Shown: in pieces, positions 7,498 through 16,627 of the stretch
Layout: every line of letters begins with the position of its first letter
How positions within the stretch are numbered: position 1 is the stretch's first letter
Origin: Paenibacillus sinensis
Lineage (GTDB): Bacteria > Bacillota > Bacilli > Paenibacillales > Paenibacillaceae
Length of the DNA stretch: 64,000 nucleotides
NCBI RefSeq assembly: GCF_019904155.1
Contig: NZ_JAHCMB010000121.1
Span: 124,001-188,000 of the forward strand
Direction of reading: 5' to 3'
The notes under the pieces: generated by a model
Told to the model about the DNA's origin: nothing
The model's input: only the letters and a program-made list of their open reading frames with translations
The model's database searches: none
Translations under genes and position numbers: made by a program

Positions 7498-9624
7498 ATG
7501 AAAAGTGAACGAAACAAAACGGTATGGACGGTTGCCGGCGGTGCGGTGCTGTTCCTGCTTATTCTCACCCTGCATCCAGGTCTGAACCGAGCGGGCGATG
7601 TTGGGGCTATGTCCGCCCTGTATTTAATCGCCGGCTGGCTCACCAGCGCCCTTGGATTCTCCATCTTCGCGCAGGGTTGGTTGTTGTTCTCCAGCCAGTT
7701 GTCCAAAGGCAGACTGTACACATCAGCTCTGTTTCTGGGAGTCTGCGTATTTGATCTTTTACATACCTTTGGATTTGTAGGCGCGCCTTTTATAAATCAT
7801 TTGATCAGCCACGACCAGTCGCTCTGGCTGCTTACGCTATCCCGGCTGTCCAGCGGCCTCGGCATTCTGCTCATCTTCGGCGGAGAAGTATCCTCGACGC
7901 TCGTCTCGGCCAAGAACAGCGTGCTTCGCAGAGCGATTCTGCTGACTGCCGCAGCACTGGCAGCGGCTTTATCGGCATTTTACTTATTCTCCGGAGCCCT
8001 GAGTTCCGAAGCCGGAGGAGAAATCCGGACGCTGTTCAATGTTGCGGCCCTGCTGCTGTATCTGCTCGCGATAGGGTTTATTGTATATCCACGAAATGTG
8101 GAGAAGTCTTCTTCGCTGCTCATCGTCATCCGTTCGCTTGTATTCCTGGCGCTCAGCCAGGCCTTCTACATCCTGGGTGAGAAGCAGGGAGCTATTGATC
8201 TCCTGCTTGGAGCCTTCTCTTGCGTCATAGCTTACTACCTGATGCTGAAAGGAGTCTACCGGCTGACGATTGAAGAGCCGTTCTTCGAGGAACGGGCGGT
8301 TAAGGAACAGATCAACCACCTCGCCTACCATGACGACCTGACAGGGCTTCCGAACAGACGTAGACTGCTTCAGCAGGTCGATGAGATGATCGCACGGTAC
8401 TCGGCCTCCAGTCTGCGCGGATATTCAGCGCTTGCCGTTCTCAATATTAATCATTTTAAGAACATTAATGACTCGCTAGGCCACGTTGCCGGTGACAGTC
8501 TACTTCAGACAGTCGCCGGGTGGATCGGAGAGAAGCTCGTTCACGGAGAAGAGCTGTTCAGCATGGGAGGCGACGAGTTCGCCTTTCTAATGACGGACCG
8601 GGTTGGAGAGGAGAGCTGCTTGTTACGGTCCAGAGAGCTTCTTCAGATATTCGACAAGCCCATCGAACTGGATTCAGGCGAGTACCATATCTCTCTAAGC
8701 CTTGGGATCAGCATCTACCCCGGAGACGGCGAAACCGCCGAGCAGCTGGTGCAGAATGCCGACACCGCCGTCCACAACGCCAAGGAACAAGGAATGGACA
8801 TCCGCCGGTACACGCCTTTGATGCAGATGAAGGCAAAAGAGCGGCTGAAGCTGGAGAATGACCTGCGGCGCGCGTTGGAACGGAACGAATTTTACCTCGT
8901 CTATCAGCCGCAGATTCAGCTCTCGACACAGAAGCTTGTCGGGATGGAGGCTTTGCTCCGGTGGCAGCATCCAAAGAGAGGACTTGTATCACCGGCCGAG
9001 TTCATCCCGATCGCCGAAGAAAGCGGGATGATCGTGCCGCTTGGAGAGTGGGTGCTCAAGACGGCATGCCGTCAGAACAAGATGTGGCAGGATGCCGGTT
9101 ACCGTCCCATTTGCGTCTCGGTCAACCTGAGTCTGCGCCAATTTCTGCAGCCCAATCTGGCCGGAAAGATCGAGGAGTTTCTGGAGGAAATCGGACTCGA
9201 TCCCCGCTTTGTGGATCTTGAAATCACCGAGAGCATGACCCTCGACAAGGAAAAAGCATTCGAGCAGCTGCAGCGGCTCAAGGACATCGGCGTGTACATC
9301 AGCATCGACGACTTCGGGACCGGGTACAGCTCGCTGCATTATTTGAAGAATATGCCGATCGACCGTTTGAAGATTGACCGCTCATTCGTATCGGAGGTTA
9401 TGGAGGACAGCAACAATGCCGCCATCGTCTCCACGATCACCTCCATGGCCCATCACCTGAAGCTGAAGGTGACGGCGGAGGGTGTGGAGAACGAAGATCA
9501 GCTGCAGTTTCTTCGGCAGCAGCGCTGCCATGAGGCGCAGGGTTATTTCTTCAGCAAACCGATTGAAGCGCAGGAATTCGAGAATGCGTTTCTGCGGTCT
9601 TCGCTGTACGGCATGCCTTCCTGA
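7498..9624 (+). CDS. MASE3-GGDEF-EAL c-di-GMP phosphodiesterase-type protein
   Basis: A 708-residue membrane protein. Residues about 10-240 form several membrane helices of the MASE3 sensor type (FDLLHTFGFVG is characteristic). A GGDEF domain (GGDEF at 357-361) and an EAL domain follow. The EAL domain keeps its catalytic motifs: E484 in EALLRW, ITES, IDDFGTGYSSL and AEGVE. In the GGDEF domain the metal-binding D-x-D of active cyclases is N316-I-N318, and no RxxD inhibitory site precedes GGDEF. It is therefore probably a c-di-GMP phosphodiesterase with a regulatory, perhaps GTP-binding, GGDEF module. It is divergent from feoA and has no partner genes. Confidence 0.9.
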   Translation: MKSERNKTVWTVAGGAVLFLLILTLHPGLNRAGDVGAMSALYLIAGWLTSALGFSIFAQGWLLFSSQLSKGRLYTSALFLGVCVFDLLHTFGFVGAPFINHLISHDQSLWLLTLSRLSSGLGILLIFGGEVSSTLVSAKNSVLRRAILLTAAALAAALSAFYLFSGALSSEAGGEIRTLFNVAALLLYLLAIGFIVYPRNVEKSSSLLIVIRSLVFLALSQAFYILGEKQGAIDLLLGAFSCVIAYYLMLKGVYRLTIEEPFFEERAVKEQINHLAYHDDLTGLPNRRRLLQQVDEMIARYSASSLRGYSALAVLNINHFKNINDSLGHVAGDSLLQTVAGWIGEKLVHGEELFSMGGDEFAFLMTDRVGEESCLLRSRELLQIFDKPIELDSGEYHISLSLGISIYPGDGETAEQLVQNADTAVHNAKEQGMDIRRYTPLMQMKAKERLKLENDLRRALERNEFYLVYQPQIQLSTQKLVGMEALLRWQHPKRGLVSPAEFIPIAEESGMIVPLGEWVLKTACRQNKMWQDAGYRPICVSVNLSLRQFLQPNLAGKIEEFLEEIGLDPRFVDLEITESMTLDKEKAFEQLQRLKDIGVYISIDDFGTGYSSLHYLKNMPIDRLKIDRSFVSEVMEDSNNAAIVSTITSMAHHLKLKVTAEGVENEDQLQFLRQQRCHEAQGYFFSKPIEAQEFENAFLRSSLYGMPS

Positions 9625-9646
9625 TTGGCCGGGCAAGGATTTGGAA

Positions 9647-9675
9647 TTGCCATCCCGGTGCAGAAGTGTTAAAAT
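9647..9675 (+). promoter_or_regulatory. promoter of tRNA-Gly
   Basis: TTGCCA (9647-9652) and TAAAAT (9670-9675) have an ideal 17-base spacer. They lie about 20 bases upstream of the tRNA 5' end, just after the EAL gene. Confidence 0.75.
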
Positions 9676-9694
9676 GTTAAATGTTCAATAAATT

Positions 9695-9768
9695 GCGGGT
9701 GTAGTTCAATGGTAGAACTTCAGCCTTCCAAGCTGATAGCGTGGGTTCGATTCCCATCACCCGCTCCA
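9695..9768 (+). tRNA. tRNA-Gly (anticodon TCC)
   Basis: A 74-base cloverleaf that includes an encoded CCA. The acceptor GCGGGTG pairs with CACCCGC; the D arm is GTTCAATGGTAGAAC; the anticodon stem TCAGC/GCTGA encloses loop CTTCCAA with anticodon TCC, which reads GGA and related glycine codons. The T arm carries GGTTCGATTCC. It has its own promoter upstream and a terminator downstream. Confidence 0.97.
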
Positions 9769-9785
9769 TATTTACGTCAAATCAT

Positions 9786-9810
9786 CCCCTGAGAGACAGG
9801 GGTTTTATTT
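9786..9810 (+). terminator. terminator after tRNA-Gly
   Basis: CCCCTG and CAGGGG form a hairpin with a five-base loop, followed by TTTTATTTTT. Confidence 0.85.
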
Positions 9811-9858
9811 TTGTACAGCATATTTTTGTATACCCGATTATTGTATGCCTCATTTATT

Positions 9859-9892
9859 AAAGGGCTCCCGCTTCTTCAGCGAGAGCCCTTTT
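9859..9892 (-). terminator. terminator after dipeptidase gene
   Basis: AAAGGGCTC (9859-9867) pairs with GAGCCCTTTT (9883-9892). It lies about 20 bases beyond the dipeptidase stop on the minus strand and has T-rich sequence on either side. Confidence 0.75.
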
Positions 9893-9911
9893 AACTTGCG
9901 TGACTGGTGAC

Positions 9912-11267
9912 TTATAGCGATTTCAGGTACTCGACGATCGTCAGCAGGCCTTTGTCGAAGTTCTCAAGGTTGAAGTGCTCGTCGGGTGCATGCAGGTTCT
10001 CGTCGTCGAGACCGAAGCCCATCAGCACGACCGGAGCCTTCAGAATGCGGGAGAAGCTCTCCATGATCGGAATGGAACCGCCGTCCTTCGTGAACAGCGC
10101 CCGCGTTCCGTACACCTTGCCGTAGGCATCGGCGGCCAGCTGCAGGAACTGGTTAGACGGGTCGATATTGAAGGCGAAGGCCTTCTCCATCTGCCGGACA
10201 TGAACCTGGGCGCCTGTCTGGATATGGGCCTTCAAATGCGCCTCGATGGCATCAAGTACGGCCTGGGGGTTCTGGTTCCCGACCAGACGGCATGTAATCT
10301 TGGCATGGGCTTCCTTCGGAATGACGGTCTTGCTGCCTTCGCCCTGGAAGCCGCCGTATACGCCGTTCAGCTCAAGGGTCGGCCGGGCGCCGACGCGTTC
10401 AACGAAGGTGTAGCCTTCCTCGCCGTAAAGGGAGCTCAGGCCAAGGCCCTCCCGGATCTTCTCTTCATCAAGCCCTTGCTTGGCGAATTCCTCGCGCATC
10501 ATCGGGGACAATTCGGGAACGCCTTCGTAGAACCCTTCGACGGCGACGCGGCCTTTGTCGTCATGCAGCGAGGCCAGCAGCGAGACAAGCGCATGCAGCG
10601 CGTTGGGAACAGCTCCGCCGTAGGAACCGGAGTGGAGATCTGTAGCGGCGGTGGTCACACCAACTTCCAAAGAGCAAAGGCCCCGAAGACCGGTGCAGAT
10701 TGCCGGTCTTCCGCGCTCCAGGAGCGACGTGTCCGAGACTAGCACGGCGTCAGCGGCAAGCAGATCTTTGTTGGCTTCAAGGAAGTCGGTCAGATGGACG
10801 CTGCCGATTTCTTCCTCGCCCTCGATGCACAGCTTAACATTGACCGGCAGGGTGCCTTCGGTCTTCAGAACCGCTTCCAGCGCTTTGATATGCAGGAAGA
10901 CCTGGCCTTTATCGTCCGTTGCGCCGCGGGCGTACAGCTTACCGTCCCGGATGTTCGGCTCGAACGGCGGGGTGGTCCACAGATTCAGCGGGTCCACCGG
11001 CTGAACGTCATAATGTCCGTATACGAGCAGGGTTGGCTTCCCCGGGGCGTGCAGGTAGTCGGCATAGACAACGGGATGGCCTCCTGTAGGATGAATCGTA
11101 ACATGCTCAAGGCCTGCCCGGTTGAGCGTATCCGAGAGCCACTTCGCCGCTGCCTGAATATCCGGCTTGTGGGCGGACAGGGCGGAGATGCTCGGGATGC
11201 GCAGCCATTCGTTCAGCTCATTCAGATGTTCTTCCCGGCGGGATTCGAAATAGGCTGTGTAAGACAT
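9912..11267 (-). CDS. M20 family dipeptidase
   Basis: A zinc-dependent cytoplasmic peptidase of 451 residues. The metal ligands of the M20 family are visible in GHYDVQPVDP (H85), GATDDKGQ and EGEEEIGS, and a dimerisation domain follows in the middle. It resembles the dipeptidase/CNDP-like subgroup rather than acetylornithine deacetylases. Exact substrates cannot be read from sequence. AGGAGG lies upstream of the ATG. The gene is monocistronic. Confidence 0.88.
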   Translation of the reverse strand: MSYTAYFESRREEHLNELNEWLRIPSISALSAHKPDIQAAAKWLSDTLNRAGLEHVTIHPTGGHPVVYADYLHAPGKPTLLVYGHYDVQPVDPLNLWTTPPFEPNIRDGKLYARGATDDKGQVFLHIKALEAVLKTEGTLPVNVKLCIEGEEEIGSVHLTDFLEANKDLLAADAVLVSDTSLLERGRPAICTGLRGLCSLEVGVTTAATDLHSGSYGGAVPNALHALVSLLASLHDDKGRVAVEGFYEGVPELSPMMREEFAKQGLDEEKIREGLGLSSLYGEEGYTFVERVGARPTLELNGVYGGFQGEGSKTVIPKEAHAKITCRLVGNQNPQAVLDAIEAHLKAHIQTGAQVHVRQMEKAFAFNIDPSNQFLQLAADAYGKVYGTRALFTKDGGSIPIMESFSRILKAPVVLMGFGLDDENLHAPDEHFNLENFDKGLLTIVEYLKSL

Positions 11268-11630
11268 AGTATGTACCTCCTGGATTTGCGGAGCCGATTA
11301 ACGGCGGCTTCGTTCGGATGGCTCCCCGGGGCCGGGGAGCTCTACAGGAACATTATACCGGAGTCGGCCCGCTACAATCAAAGTCCGGCCCCTGCGGCGG
11401 TCATGCGGTTCCGAAGGAGGTTGTCCGGCCTGTCTCTCGCGTGATAGACTGGGACAAATCACTCAGCAGACATCCATGCGCCTTTACGGCGCCATACGAT
11501 GTTGAAATGCCGATGAAGATCCTCAATAGAGCTTCACCCAATTCGGGGTTTTTCATAACCATGCAGGAGTGTGGACATCGTTATTTCAATACAGATATAA
11601 GATCCGCGGGATCGGGAGGAGCGAAAGCAT
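11268..11630. other. intergenic region with NUDIX promoter
   Basis: No gene is supported. A strong GC hairpin (GCTCCCC 11321-11327 with GGGGAGC 11334-11340) has no T run. The promoter TGGACA (11572-11577) and TATAAG (11596-11601), with an 18-base spacer, fits the NUDIX gene and leaves a leader of about 20-25 bases. Confidence 0.6.
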
Positions 11631-12248
11631 ATGGAAGCCAAATGGCTGAGCTGGGCCAAGGAGATTCAGGCAATCGCACAGACGGGACTGGAGTATGGCA
11701 AGGACGTGTATGACCTGGAGCGCTATGAGGCGCTGCGGGAGCTGAGCATCGACATTATGGAGAATTACACATTTGAGAGCAGAGAGAAGATCAAGCTTGC
11801 CTTTGCCGATGATAAAGGGTACGCCACCCCCAAGGTCGATATCCGGGGAGTTGTCTTCCAGGAAGGCAAGATTCTGATGGTCCGTGAAAAAAACGACGGC
11901 AAATGGGCGCTGCCCGGCGGCTGGGCCGATATCGGCTACTCTCCAAGCGAAATCGCATCGAAGGAAATTTGGGAGGAGTCCGGATTTGAGGCCAGGCCGG
12001 TTCGCCTGCTTGCGGTGCTGGACAAGAAATTCCATGGTCATCCGCCTGATCCGTATCATATCTACAAGCTATTTATCCTCTGTGAGATTACCGGTGGAGA
12101 GGCGGCTGGAGGAGTGGAGACAAGCGAAGTCGGCTTCTTCGGAGAGGAAGAACTGCCGGAGTTGTCGGTAAGCCGCAATACGGAGGCGCAAATCCGGACG
12201 ATGTTCGAGTATCTGCGCGATCCGGACAAGCCGGTGCTTCTGGATTAA
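11631..12248 (+). CDS. NUDIX hydrolase with N-terminal NUDIX_N-type domain
   Basis: A 205-residue pyrophosphohydrolase. Residues 1-65 resemble the helical NUDIX_N domain found with nucleoside-diphosphate-X hydrolases, and the NUDIX fold follows. The NUDIX box reads GWADIGY then SPSEIAS then KEIWEESGF. The core EExG is intact, while the first Glu of the box is Tyr and the usual Arg is Lys, variants I believe also occur in this subgroup. ADP-ribose or CDP-choline-like substrates are plausible for the family but not proven here. GGGAGGAG precedes the start, and the gene has its own promoter. Confidence 0.88.
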   Translation: MEAKWLSWAKEIQAIAQTGLEYGKDVYDLERYEALRELSIDIMENYTFESREKIKLAFADDKGYATPKVDIRGVVFQEGKILMVREKNDGKWALPGGWADIGYSPSEIASKEIWEESGFEARPVRLLAVLDKKFHGHPPDPYHIYKLFILCEITGGEAAGGVETSEVGFFGEEELPELSVSRNTEAQIRTMFEYLRDPDKPVLLD

Positions 12249-12303
12249 ACGCCTGTCAATCCACTCAGCATTTTCATCATCCGATTCGAGACACTTATTG
12301 GTG

Positions 12304-12343
12304 CCATATATAGACAGATACAATCCGTCTGCTCTATATATGG
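12304..12343. terminator. long AT-rich inverted repeat after the NUDIX gene
   Basis: CCATATATAGA (12304-12314) pairs with TCTATATATGG (12333-12343), with an inner CAGA/TCTG. It is followed by TTTGGTTTG, not a clean T run. It may end the NUDIX transcript. The rest of 12249-12588 holds no other clear feature. Confidence 0.45.
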
Positions 12344-12588
12344 TTTGGTTTGTAATCGCTTTAATGGATTTATGCATTGTGCCCAAATATCCAATTTATT
12401 ATTAATTAATGGTTTTAAATTTGCGGGGGATCGGGTAAAATAGAGTTATGAAAGTGCTTACATTTACCGATCACCCGCTGAGTCTTTATAGCTAAAAAGT
12501 AATGTACAAAATTCGTAATATTTTTAGGTCCGGCGGTCTACATTTTTTCCTCTTGGGTGACGATAAGAGTAATATAGGAGGGGATCGC

Positions 12589-12744
12589 ATGGAAAAACGG
12601 GAAAATCTGGGGTGGCCATTGCAGCAGGAAGGTGTAAGTACACCGACCGAAGGACGCTTCTCTGTAGGACTTATGTGGGGGGTACTGCTGAGCATCCCCT
12701 TGTGGATTTCATCCATCGGATGGATCATGACCCTGATGAACTAA
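12589..12744 (+). CDS. small membrane protein, 51 residues
   Basis: The product starts MEKRENLGWPLQQEGVS and ends with a single hydrophobic helix (VGLMWGVLLSIPLWISSIGWIMTL). AGGAGGGG precedes the ATG at ideal spacing, and a strong terminator follows about 85 bases after the stop, so it looks like a genuine independent gene. I do not recognise the family. One membrane span with the N-terminus probably cytoplasmic is the only structural statement that can be made. Confidence 0.7.
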   Translation: MEKRENLGWPLQQEGVSTPTEGRFSVGLMWGVLLSIPLWISSIGWIMTLMN

Positions 12745-12830
12745 CTTTTGACGACAATTATCGACTGCTGTGTCTTTAGCAAGCATAACTATAGATTTCA
12801 GTGAATGATCAGTGACTGCAGCCTGCTGAT

Positions 12831-12877
12831 AACAAGAGCCGCTTCTTCCGATTAAGGAGGAGGCGGCTCTTGTTATT
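12831..12877. terminator. bidirectional terminator
   Basis: AACAAGAGCCGC pairs with GCGGCTCTTGTT around a 20-base loop, with T-rich sequence after it. It lies between the small membrane protein gene (+) and the ABC-F gene (-), and can serve both. Confidence 0.75.
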
Positions 12878-12993
12878 GTTCGGGCCTGGCAAGCAGCTTG
12901 GGTCCAAGAGGACACCAATAGGCATTTATCCCCGGGAAGCGGCGATATGGCGGCGTTCCCGGCTGATCGGTCGGGAGATTACAGATCATGGCT

Positions 12994-14931
12994 CTAGGTC
13001 TGGCTTTCGGCCCATTCCGCATAGAGGATATCGATAGCCTGTACGAGAGCCTCCCGATCGGCATGCAGTGCTGCCAGACGTTCGGCATCGCTGGCGAATT
13101 CCGGTTGGAGCATGGCCGCATCGAGTTCCTGGAGCCGACTCTCGGCGTCGCCGATGGCTTGCTCCCAATAGGCGGCGTCCCGGGCCGGGCGATCTTTCCG
13201 CCGCATCGCCGGGGCCGGGGTCTCGGCCGCCGACGGCGCCTGACGTCTGCCGGCGGCTTCCCGGACACCTGCTCCAGTTGATGGAGCCGTTTCGGCAGCA
13301 ATGCGCCGCTCGGCCTGCTTCTCCTTGAAGTAGTCGTAGCTGCCCGGGAAAGAAGTGAACGCGCCGCCGCCGATCGACCAGATGGAGCGGAAGCAGCGGT
13401 TGATGAAATAGCGGTCATGAGAGACGGCGAGGACGGTGCCGGGGTATTCCTCCAGCGCCTCCTCCAGCGCTTCCCGCGAATCGATGTCGAGATGATTGGT
13501 CGGCTCGTCGAGAAGCAGCAGATTGGGCTTCCGGTGCATCAGAACGGCGAATCGAAGGCGGGTCCATTCGCCGCCGGACAGGCCTCCGACGCTCTTGAAG
13601 ACATCGCTGCCGTAGAACAGAAACCGGGCGAGCTGTCCCCGCGCTTCGCCTTCCTCCATGCCGGCCTCCTCACGGAAATAGCTCAGAACGGACTGCCGGG
13701 AGTTCTCGGGAACGGCTTCCTGGGCCAGGTATCCAACCGATACGCGTGAGCCGATCGTACAGCTTCCCGTATCAGCCTCCTCCAATCCCAGCACGATGCG
13801 GAGCAGGGTGCTCTTGCCCGCGCCATTCCCGCCGATCAGGGCGGCTGTCTCTCCGTAACGGAGCACTGCGTTCGCACCGGAGAAGAGCAGGCGGTCGCCG
13901 TACGATTTTCTTACCTCCTCCAGCACCAGCGCCCGACTGGCGGATCGGTCCTGCTGCTCAAGCTGCAGGTCCATTGATTTGCGCTCCAGGACAGGCCGCT
14001 TGATCTTGACCATCCGGTCGAGCGCCTTCTGCATGGAGGCCGCTCGGCGGTGAAAGGAAGGGTTGGGCGGATTCGCATTGTTGCCCCATTCGATCAGCCG
14101 CTTGATGCTCTCCTGCATTTTCTTAATCTTCTTCTGCTGCTCCTGGTAATCCGCGAACTGCTGAAGCAGCAGCGCTTCCTTCTCCCTCTGAAAGCCGGAG
14201 TAATTCGTGTGGTAAATGAAGGCTTCGCCGTCTTCGATTTCGATAATCTTGGTAACAACCGCATCCAGAAAATAGCGGTCATGGGAGATGGCGATCACTG
14301 TGCCGGCGTAGCCGGAGAGAAACTGCTCCAGCCATTCGATGGCGTCCATGTCGAGATGGTTGGTCGGCTCGTCAAGGAGCAGAATATCCGGCCGCAGCAG
14401 CAGGAGGGCAGCCAGGCCGACCTTGGTCTTCTCGCCGCCCGAGAGGGAGTCGAAGGGACGGTCGAACTGCCCGGCGGGAATGCCGAGGCCGGAGGCTACG
14501 CGCTGAATTTCGGCTTCGATCTCATAGCCGCCCGCGCGCTCGAACTTCTCCTGCAGTCCGCCGTATTCGCGCAGGCATTCATTCCACTGCGTGTCCTCCG
14601 CGCCCATGGATGACATGCGCAGCTCCAGCTCACGGAGTCTGGCCTGCCAGGCCAGTGGCTCCTCGAAGCTGCGTTCAAGGACGGAGCGGACACTTAGCCC
14701 GGCTCCGTCCTGAATCTGGGCCAGGAGGCCGACAGTGATGCCTCTCCGGATGGAAATCTGGCCGCCGTCCGGCGTCTCAGCGCCGCTCAGCAGCGTGAAC
14801 AGCGTCGTCTTGCCGCAGCCGTTGCGGCCGATCAGGCCGACGCGCTCACCTTCGCGGACGCCGAGCGTGACGTCCTTCAGCACCTCATGGGCGCCGTGAT
14901 ACTTTTTAACATTTTGACATTGTATAATCAC
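12994..14931 (-). CDS. ABC-F family ATP-binding protein
   Basis: A 645-residue soluble protein with two ABC domains and no membrane segments. Walker A motifs GRNGCGKTT and GGNGAGKST, signatures LSGGEKTKV and LSGGEWTRL, and Walker B followed by the diagnostic NHLD in both halves (LLLLDEPTNHLD) place it in ABC-F, whose members act on the ribosome. A charged linker (EQQKKIKKMQ) joins the domains. The C-terminal tail of about 110 residues is Ala/Arg/Glu-rich and probably coiled-coil. The GTG start at 14931 has AAGGAG upstream; a longer frame to 15015 lacks one. Whether it is an antibiotic-resistance or a housekeeping translation factor cannot be decided by eye. Confidence 0.93.
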   Translation of the reverse strand: MIIQCQNVKKYHGAHEVLKDVTLGVREGERVGLIGRNGCGKTTLFTLLSGAETPDGGQISIRRGITVGLLAQIQDGAGLSVRSVLERSFEEPLAWQARLRELELRMSSMGAEDTQWNECLREYGGLQEKFERAGGYEIEAEIQRVASGLGIPAGQFDRPFDSLSGGEKTKVGLAALLLLRPDILLLDEPTNHLDMDAIEWLEQFLSGYAGTVIAISHDRYFLDAVVTKIIEIEDGEAFIYHTNYSGFQREKEALLLQQFADYQEQQKKIKKMQESIKRLIEWGNNANPPNPSFHRRAASMQKALDRMVKIKRPVLERKSMDLQLEQQDRSASRALVLEEVRKSYGDRLLFSGANAVLRYGETAALIGGNGAGKSTLLRIVLGLEEADTGSCTIGSRVSVGYLAQEAVPENSRQSVLSYFREEAGMEEGEARGQLARFLFYGSDVFKSVGGLSGGEWTRLRFAVLMHRKPNLLLLDEPTNHLDIDSREALEEALEEYPGTVLAVSHDRYFINRCFRSIWSIGGGAFTSFPGSYDYFKEKQAERRIAAETAPSTGAGVREAAGRRQAPSAAETPAPAMRRKDRPARDAAYWEQAIGDAESRLQELDAAMLQPEFASDAERLAALHADREALVQAIDILYAEWAESQT

Positions 14932-15136
14932 AGGGATTCTCCTTGCTCGCTTCAGCGGCAGACTGATGATCAGCTCCGCAAGCGGGTATATTCTACCGGA
15001 GAACGCCCCCTGCACGACTCATGCTAAGCAGACACATACAAGGATCAAGGACCTGGCGATGTGCATAATCGTCAAGTATCAACCCCGATATATAAGAACA
15101 AGGTCAAGCGCAAAGCATACAAGTCCTTATATATAC

Positions 15137-15172
15137 GCAAAAAGACCGCAGGGAAACGTTCCCCGCGGCCTT
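15137..15172 (-). terminator. terminator of the 54-codon gene
   Basis: On the minus strand AAGGCCGCGGGGA and TCCCTGCGGTCTTTTT form a GC-rich hairpin ending in five T. It lies 17 bases beyond the stop codon at 15189. Confidence 0.85.
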
Positions 15173-15188
15173 GTCCGGATGCCGGTTG

Positions 15189-15353
15189 CTAGAACCGGCG
15201 GCAGGAAGGCAGGAAAGACATTTCACAGTAGGCAGGCGTTATGAAATTGGCATAAAGGGACAGACCTCTCCCGTTGTCGCCAAATGCATGAACGATGCCT
15301 GCCATTGCGATAGGCAAACGGCTGACCATGTTACCCAAACCTGCGTGATTCAT
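15189..15353 (-). CDS. unrecognised 54-residue small protein
   Basis: Begins MNHAGLGNMVSRLPIAMAG and ends CRRF. The start codon sits 6-7 bases after GGGAGGTG, a near-perfect ribosome-binding site. The stop is followed at once by a textbook terminator on the same strand. The N-terminal half (NMVSRLPIAMAGIVHAFG) is mildly hydrophobic and could be an amphipathic helix; two cysteines lie in the C-terminal half. I do not recognise the family. It lies alone between the ABC-F and chromate transporter genes, all on the minus strand. Confidence 0.65.
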   Translation of the reverse strand: MNHAGLGNMVSRLPIAMAGIVHAFGDNGRGLSLYANFITPAYCEMSFLPSCRRF

Positions 15354-15494
15354 CTTTCTCACCTCCCTGTAAACAAAGTTGCTATCATTGTAAAATAGTT
15401 CGTTCTATAAATCAACCCCCGAGCCTGAGCTGTACCCTCTGAAAGACTCCCGGGCTTCACTCTTATTGCGAGGTGTTATGCCCGGAAGGGGAAG

Positions 15495-16034
15495 TTACAC
15501 GAAATAGCGAAGCACCAACCCGCCGTAGACAAAGGCAACCACGATAACGAGCGCGGGGTGGATTTTGCGCCGCTCCATGGCCCAGAAAGCAATGGCGGCG
15601 ATAATGAGCGTCTGCCAGATGCCGATGGAGCCGATTGGCCCCTTGGCCATCTGCCAGGTTAGCGTCACCATCATAATCGCAATTACAGGCTGAACCATCA
15701 GAGTCATGCCTTTAACAATGTTGGACTGCCGGTACTTTGACAGGAGACGGAGCAGGAGGATCAGACCCGCCGCCGAAGGGAGCACCGTAGCCGCCAGCGC
15801 CAGAATGACGCCAATCCAGCCGTAGATTTCATATCCTACATAAGCCGCCACCTTCGTGGCGATCGGCCCGGGAAGCGCGTTGCCCAGCGCAAGCATATTG
15901 GAGAATTCTGCGTCGGACAGCCAGTGATAATGCGGTACGATTTCCTCGTACATGAGCGGGATCGAAGAGGGACCGCCTCCATAACCAAGCAGATTGGCGA
16001 CAAAGAATCCGATAATCAGATCCAGCCATTCCAT
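15495..16034 (-). CDS. chromate transporter, short-chain CHR subunit 2
   Basis: A 179-residue membrane protein with about five or six helices and CHR family motifs: LLGYGGGPSSIPLMYEEIV near the N-terminus and LGNALPGPIATKVAAYVGYE. Short-chain CHR proteins work as pairs and export chromate or a related oxyanion. Its ATG overlaps the stop of the partner gene by one base (TAATG), so the two are coupled. B. subtilis YwrA/YwrB are the matching pair type. The true substrate is not shown by sequence. Confidence 0.88.
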   Translation of the reverse strand: MEWLDLIIGFFVANLLGYGGGPSSIPLMYEEIVPHYHWLSDAEFSNMLALGNALPGPIATKVAAYVGYEIYGWIGVILALAATVLPSAAGLILLLRLLSKYRQSNIVKGMTLMVQPVIAIMMVTLTWQMAKGPIGSIGIWQTLIIAAIAFWAMERRKIHPALVIVVAFVYGGLVLRYFV

Positions 16035-16627
16035 TAAGGCGTGCCTCCTTTCCCTTCGCGCCCGCGCCGAAGAGCGGAGACAGCGCGGTAATGCACGGTT
16101 CCGTAAGCGAGAAACAGCACGATAGCAATGGCGGGATGGATGTGCAGCACCTCGAGCAGCAGCAGGGCCAGGATCATAAAGGCAGCACCGGCGGCGATGC
16201 CGAGACCTTTGATTCCTTTTTTGGCAAATTCGTAGGCCATTACACCGAGCATGACGGCGATAACGGGCGATACGGCGGCGATCATTCCTTTGACGGCCTT
16301 CGAGCCAGCCAGCACATTGACCGCGGACAGCAGCAGGATCATGGCAAGGACGCTGGGGAGGATATGCATGATGACGGCAAAAAAGGCACCGGTCCCGCCT
16401 CTGCGCTTGTAGCCGAGATAGGCGGCCATTTTGGTGGCGATTGGACCCGGCAGGGCGTTGGCGATGGCCAGAATTTCTGCGAATTCCTCATCGCTCAGCC
16501 ATTTGTAGCGGATGACGGCATCATGGCGGATCAGCGGAATGACTGAAGGGCCCCCGCCATAGCCGAGAATGCCCGTTCGGACCATGGATGTTCCAAGTTC
16601 TATGTAATCTTGCCGGCTTGGTTTCAA
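16034..16627 (-). CDS. chromate transporter, short-chain CHR subunit 1
   Basis: A 197-residue membrane protein paralogous to the gene that follows it. It carries the same motifs: GILGYGGGPSVIPLIRHDAV and IANALPGPIATKMAAYLGYK. The TTG at 16627 is taken as start because AAAGGGGGAA precedes it; the longer frame to 16654 also starts with TTG but has no ribosome-binding site. First gene of the pair, divergent from the purine locus. Confidence 0.85.
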   Translation of the reverse strand: MKPSRQDYIELGTSMVRTGILGYGGGPSVIPLIRHDAVIRYKWLSDEEFAEILAIANALPGPIATKMAAYLGYKRRGGTGAFFAVIMHILPSVLAMILLLSAVNVLAGSKAVKGMIAAVSPVIAVMLGVMAYEFAKKGIKGLGIAAGAAFMILALLLLEVLHIHPAIAIVLFLAYGTVHYRAVSALRRGREGKGGTP

